Positions 41,940 through 45,526 of a DNA stretch of 45,526 nucleotides are shown here, one piece after another. The notes beneath the pieces were generated by a model. The model was not told where the DNA came from and did not search any database. It saw nothing but the letters and a program-made list of their open reading frames with translations. The translations under genes and the position numbers were made by a program. Source of the stretch: Kitasatospora sp. Root107 (GTDB lineage Bacteria > Actinomycetota > Actinomycetes > Streptomycetales > Streptomycetaceae); the NCBI RefSeq assembly GCF_001424875.1, contig NZ_LMCT01000056.1, forward strand, positions 140,969 to 186,494, read 5' to 3'. The first letter of the stretch is position 1. Each line of letters starts with the position of its first letter.

Positions 41940-42568
41940 TCACCGGAGCACGACCGTAACGCCGCGCCGTTCGAGGAGTTGCACGATCTCCTCGAAGTAC
42001 AGGAGTAGGTGGTGAGGTTCAGCTCACACCCGATCAGCTCCATCGGGACGGGGGTCGGGTCCGGGTGCGACTTGAACAGGCCGTCCACGGCAGAGCACCA
42101 CCCTGCACTTGCAGCAGAGCCCGTCGCTCCTGCGAAGAGCTCGAAGCGTGACGCTGACGGCAGTTCGAAGAAGCTCTCCTCGTTCCTGAGGCCGGCTCCG
42201 AGCACGATGTCGTACCGTGCCGGGTCGGCGGGATGGGGCTGATGCGCCACCATGACCGCATCGACGAGCGTCCACCACCGCACGGGCTGCTCGTCGTCCC
42301 AGACCTCGACGCGCACGTCGCCCAGGCCCTGCAGTGAGACGTCGGGCCCGGCCAGAGCATCGCTCAGGAGACCGTCGGGGCGGCATCCACGAAGGGTGAG
42401 AACCTCCCGGGGCGGCGGGACCGGGCCGGCGAACAATCCTTCGACGCCCGCGCACCTCCCCCAGAGCTGTTCCACACCATCCTCGTCCTCCCTGACCAGG
42501 AGGTACTTCACCGGGAAGTCCCGGTCCCACCCAGCATGATCTGCGATGCGCACCCAACCCCCGGGCAT
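41940..42568 (-). pseudogene. Unknown protein gene, frameshifted near its 3' end
   Basis: About 209 residues when reconstructed. From ATG 42568 the protein reads MPGGWVRIADHAGWDRDFPV... to GCELNLTTY (about 41985). There the frame breaks; in the next frame a sensible C-terminus follows (LLYFEEIVQLLERRGVTVVL) ending at 41940. Insertion of a single C restores it; as sequenced the frame instead runs on to 41798. It is rich in Asp, Trp and Val, with no signal or membrane segment, and no family is recognised. It lies 73 bp downstream of the caspase gene on the same strand, with a hairpin between, so a link to that module is possible but unproven. Confidence 0.6.
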
Positions 42569-42588
42569 GCGAGCAACCTTCGCGCGGA

Positions 42589-42607
42589 CCCTCCCGGGCC
42601 GGGAGGG
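42589..42607 (-). terminator. Hairpin after the caspase gene
   Basis: Inverted repeat CCCTCCCGG / CCGGGAGGG, 34 bp beyond the caspase stop. It probably ends the EACC1-caspase transcript. Confidence 0.5.
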
Positions 42608-42641
42608 GGACGGCCGCCCGAGTTCGATCTTCTATGGGCCT

Positions 42642-44516
42642 CTAACGGGCCGCCAGGCGGGCGGCGCTGCTCCGGCGGTGGCCGGTGTCGAGGCGGACGG
42701 CGGCGATCCCCGCCAGCGCGTACACCTTCCACAGCGTGTCGGTGATGCCGTCGGCCACGATACCCATGGCCAGCTCCGGATCCGTCGCGGCGACCACCGG
42801 AGCGAGGTCGGCCCGTGCCGCCTCCTCCACCTGGCGGTCGCCGATCATGCCGGCGATCTCCAGCGCCCGGTCCAGGTCGGTGGCCGCGTACGCGGTCGCC
42901 GTTGCCGCCAGTGCCTCGGCGCGGCGCGCGCGGTGGGTGATGGCGTCGGCGATCTGCACGGCCCGCTGGGGGTCGGTGGCCGCCACCGACCGGGAGACGG
43001 CCACGAGGGCGTGGGCGTAGGGATCCTGGCCGACGAGCGGAGCGACGAACCGCAGTGCCCGGTCCGGGTCGACCACCGCGAGGGCCTCCGCGACGGCCGG
43101 CGCCACCCATGGGGCACACTGCTCGGGCAGCAGGCGCAGGGCCCGGTCCGGATCGGTGCCCGCCACCGCGAGCGCGATCCTGGCCTGGGCCGCCGTGCGG
43201 GAGTGCTCGTTCGGGATCTCGGCGGCGAGCTCCTCCGCCCGGTCCGGCGCGAACTCGGCGACGGCCCGCACCACCGCGTCCCACGGGAATGCGCGGCCGG
43301 GCGCGCGGCCGTTCAGGAGATAGGTGTCGAGGATGTACTCCCCGCTGTCCGGGTGGAGCCGACCTTGAAGCCGCGCGATGTCCGCCAGCGCCCCGGTTCG
43401 GTGGGGCTCCCAGCCGGACCAGACGATGTCGATCCCGCGGAACACGTCCGAACCGGCCACCACCACGCCGATGTCCGCCTGGATCGACTGGCGACGGTCC
43501 ACGTCCGACACGGTGGCGGCCATGCCCAACGCCTGTTCTTCGGACACGGCCGCGACCACCGGTGCGACGGCGGACAGGCAGATGCGCCGGAGCTGCTTGC
43601 TGCCGGCCTCGGCGGTGTGGCGCAGTGCCTGCTCGATGGCCGGCGCAGCCTCCTTCTGTGCGGTGGAGGTCGTCGGCTGCACAGCGGGCGAACTCCGTCC
43701 AGTGACAGCTGCGTTCACCAGCACCGGAAGTGTCTCGTGCACGAGTAACTGATGCCCCGTCACCGCCTGCCGGTTCCTCACCAGCCCGAGCATCCCGACG
43801 GTGTCGGTGCCCAGCTGCTGCGGCACCGGCAGTCCCTCGGCCGTCAGTTGGGCGCGGAGGTGCCGGAAGACGTCCGTCAGGGTGAGCATCCGTCCGGCCT
43901 TGGGGCTGCCTTCCTCCAGCAGCCGCAGCAGCCGGCCGGTGAACGCGGTGTGCCGCTCACCCTCCAGCGCCAACGCCGCCCGGTTCGCCGGGGCCGAGGT
44001 CAGGGTGAAGGCGCCGGAGACCTCCAGCGCGGCGAGCAGCGGCTGCTCCTCCCCGGCCAGTGGCCGGCCGATCGCCCGGCCACTGAAGCAGCTGTCCAGG
44101 ATCAGCACGCGGTTCTCCGCCCGGCTGTCCAGGAAGGTCTCACGGATGGCGTCGAACGCCAGGGCGGAGTAGGCAGGTTGGTCGAGCCGTGTCCCAGCCA
44201 GGCCCAGGTGGAGCTTCCCGCGCCGGTCGATCAGACCGTGACCGGCGAAGTAGACCAGCAGCAGGTCCCCCGCCTCCTCGGCCGCGGTCGTCAGGGCCTC
44301 CCCGACCTGGGCCAACCCAGCGTCCGCCGGCACGGTGCGGCAGTGCTCCGCCGCGAACCCCCCGAGCCCCGGGTCGGTGAGGACCTGGGCCAGGTCGGCC
44401 ACGTTGGCCGCGACGACCGGCAGATCCGTCAGGCGCTCGTCACGGTAGTACGGCGTGCCGATCAGCACGATCCGCGAGCGCGTGGGGTCGACCGCCCGGA
44501 CCATCGGTCCCTTCAC
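42642..44516 (-). CDS. Caspase-like protease with C-terminal helical repeats
   Basis: A 624-residue protein. Residues about 14-240 form a caspase (peptidase C14) domain with the catalytic dyad H93 (LLVYFAGHG) and C143 (RVLILDSCFSG). Residues about 290-615 are alpha-helical repeats of roughly 30-35 residues that share a (T/V)DPDRAL motif: TDPDRALRLL, VDPDRALRFV, TDPQRAVQIA, TDLDRALEIA, TDPELAMGIV. These form a likely scaffold for partner or trigger recognition. The GTG at 44516 overlaps the stop of the upstream EACC1-like gene (GTGA). Caspases paired with EACC1 proteins are known in actinomycete conflict systems, where activation is thought to kill or arrest the infected or damaged cell. That role is inferred here. 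Confidence 0.85.
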   Translation of the reverse strand: MKGPMVRAVDPTRSRIVLIGTPYYRDERLTDLPVVAANVADLAQVLTDPGLGGFAAEHCRTVPADAGLAQVGEALTTAAEEAGDLLLVYFAGHGLIDRRGKLHLGLAGTRLDQPAYSALAFDAIRETFLDSRAENRVLILDSCFSGRAIGRPLAGEEQPLLAALEVSGAFTLTSAPANRAALALEGERHTAFTGRLLRLLEEGSPKAGRMLTLTDVFRHLRAQLTAEGLPVPQQLGTDTVGMLGLVRNRQAVTGHQLLVHETLPVLVNAAVTGRSSPAVQPTTSTAQKEAAPAIEQALRHTAEAGSKQLRRICLSAVAPVVAAVSEEQALGMAATVSDVDRRQSIQADIGVVVAGSDVFRGIDIVWSGWEPHRTGALADIARLQGRLHPDSGEYILDTYLLNGRAPGRAFPWDAVVRAVAEFAPDRAEELAAEIPNEHSRTAAQARIALAVAGTDPDRALRLLPEQCAPWVAPAVAEALAVVDPDRALRFVAPLVGQDPYAHALVAVSRSVAATDPQRAVQIADAITHRARRAEALAATATAYAATDLDRALEIAGMIGDRQVEEAARADLAPVVAATDPELAMGIVADGITDTLWKVYALAGIAAVRLDTGHRRSSAARLAAR

Positions 44517-44908
44517 GCCCCACCGACTCCGGTCTGCTCCGCTCCAGACTCCCCCTCCGACTCTTCCGAAGCGGCGATCACCTGACGCAGCAACGCCTCG
44601 ACGTCCTCGACCCGTTGGGCCTCCAGCTCCACGCTCCGCCCGTCCGGCGACGAGACTGAGATCCGGACGTCGGTACCGCGGGGCCGGGTCAGGAACGCGT
44701 GCAGCGAACCGGCCAGGACGCTGATCACCCCGCCACTGCCGATCGCGGTGACCAACACGTCGAACGGAGCTCCGAGTTCACCCGGCCCGGGCTGCGCGGC
44801 ACGGGGCTTCAGCCGACCACGCAGCTCCGGCTCACCGTTCAACCACTCGTCGAGCTCCTGCAGTTCGCGGACCGAATCCCCGCCCCGCACCGAAAGCCAC
44901 GCCTCCAC
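44513..44908 (-). CDS. EACC1-like effector-associated protein
   Basis: A 131-residue protein matching the 'effector-associated constant component 1' type: an N-terminal SVRELQELDEWLNGEPELRGR segment, a central hydrophobic Gly/Ala stretch (VLVTAIGSGGVISVLAGSLHAFL) that may insert in the membrane, and a small domain with VRISVSSPDGRSVELEAQ. These occur next to variable effectors (caspase, trypsin-like, TIR and others) in actinomycete NTP-dependent conflict systems. GTG 44908 has GAGGAGG 5 nt upstream. The tail is Glu/Gly-rich. It is translationally coupled to the caspase gene, so the two are surely made together. Confidence 0.75.
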   Translation of the reverse strand: MEAWLSVRGGDSVRELQELDEWLNGEPELRGRLKPRAAQPGPGELGAPFDVLVTAIGSGGVISVLAGSLHAFLTRPRGTDVRISVSSPDGRSVELEAQRVEDVEALLRQVIAASEESEGESGAEQTGVGGA

Positions 44909-45443
44909 TGCCCCTCCTCAGCTCTGGACTTCGAGGAGTCTACGGCGTTCCGCCGTCAGGGCTCCCGGATCCGGACGCCGGTGGGCCGCGATGAGGTCGG
45001 CTCAGCGGTGGCTGCCTCGCTGACCTGGTCCCTTCCGCTGACGGACCGTCACGGACGCCTGGAAGGATGGGCGTTCGTATGACTGCAGCGTGCCTTTGAC
45101 CGCATCCTCCCACCCGTCGAGTTGATCGCGCGAAGCATCGCCGAGTTGGCCGGGCACTCCGCGCCGACCCGGCGGATCCGGGCTCCAGGTGCCAGCCGCA
45201 CACCCGAGGTGACTCTGTCTCAGCGTTGCCCTGAAATAAGGGAGTTGGCTCTCCAGATCTCAACAACCTCCGCCAGTTCGCGGCGGGCGACTCAAGCATC
45301 CAAGGCCGTGGCCACGCGCTATGACAAGCGCCTACGTCGTCCACGGCCATGGTCCGGGCCCACCACGGTCATCAGGCTGCGTCGAGTGCACCCCGCACAT
45401 GACGCCGCACGAAGATCCGCCGACAGGCCCTAGTAGTGCTTTG
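44909..45443. other. Intergenic region, no gene recognised
   Basis: About 535 bp. Open frames here lack ribosome-binding sites and recognisable folds. It probably holds the promoter of the EACC1-caspase operon near its left edge. Confidence 0.4.
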
Positions 45444-45526
45444 TTAGGTCGGGGCTGGTGCGGGTCTGGCTGGTGGTTGGTGGCAGGTCGGGCATGGGCC
45501 GTTCCAGGTGGCGAGGAGCTGTTGGA
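45444..45526 (-). mobile_element. Possible end of an insertion sequence cut by the window edge
   Basis: A minus-strand frame open to the window edge ends QQLLATWNGPCPTCHQPP... at TAA 45444-45446, with a CxxC pair. Together with the flanking TAGTAGTGCTTTGTTAGG (45431-45448) this resembles the 3' end of a transposase gene and IS terminus often seen in streptomycetes. Only 26 codons are visible, so the family cannot be named. Confidence 0.35.

Noticed and set aside
44940..45433. Open frames in the right-hand gap
   Set aside because: No ribosome-binding sites, no recognisable domains and shadow-like composition on both strands.

Overview
The window is very GC-rich, with many GTG/TTG starts, 4-bp gene overlaps (GTGA/ATGA), a four-gene conservon, a 2-methylisoborneol (MIB) cluster and an RbpA gene. 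This points to a filamentous actinomycete of the Streptomycetaceae (Streptomyces or Kitasatospora). It reads as ordinary chromosome rich in accessory functions. No tRNA, rRNA, CRISPR array or replication origin was seen.

Layout. 0-4.7 kb (minus): a cell-surface polysaccharide operon with a cellulose-synthase-like glycosyltransferase, a small membrane protein and a rare acyltransferase-SGNH-GH16 fusion, behind a near-consensus DasR (dre) site. 5-12.8 kb (minus): a lipoprotein, an FAD monooxygenase and a conservon (kinase, roadblock, DUF742, GTPase) interrupted between its DUF742 and GTPase genes by an oppositely oriented TnpB element. 13.2-15.9 kb: a methyltransferase/TetR divergent pair with a tandem operator, and a beta-propeller-like lipoprotein. 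16.1-19.8 kb (plus): the MIB operon (Family 2B encapsulin shell, MIB synthase, GPP methyltransferase), preceded by a possible leader peptide and terminator hairpin. 19.8-25 kb: a hydrolase, a frameshifted membrane protein, katG and rbpA. 25-28 kb (minus): an NCS2 permease and an FAD oxidoreductase.

28-41.4 kb is a plant arabinogalactan (type II) utilisation region. It holds a GH35 beta-galactosidase with a sugar ABC importer, a GH30 enzyme resembling endo-beta-1,6-galactanases, a GH43 enzyme resembling exo-beta-1,3-galactanases (both with ricin-type lectin domains), a LacI-family regulator and a pentose-type ABC operon. The last two carry internal deletions. A shared motif, TGTTnACGCnnnCA, lies before the importer operon, before lacI, upstream of the GH43 gene and near the FAD oxidoreductase, so these probably form one LacI-type regulon.

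41.9-44.9 kb (minus) holds a probable conflict/immune module: an EACC1-like adaptor translationally coupled to a caspase-like protease with alpha-helical repeats, followed by a frameshifted unknown gene. The right edge may enter an insertion sequence.

Several single-base frameshifts and the run of deletions at 33.8-37.3 kb mean either local gene decay or imperfect assembly; raw reads would settle this.
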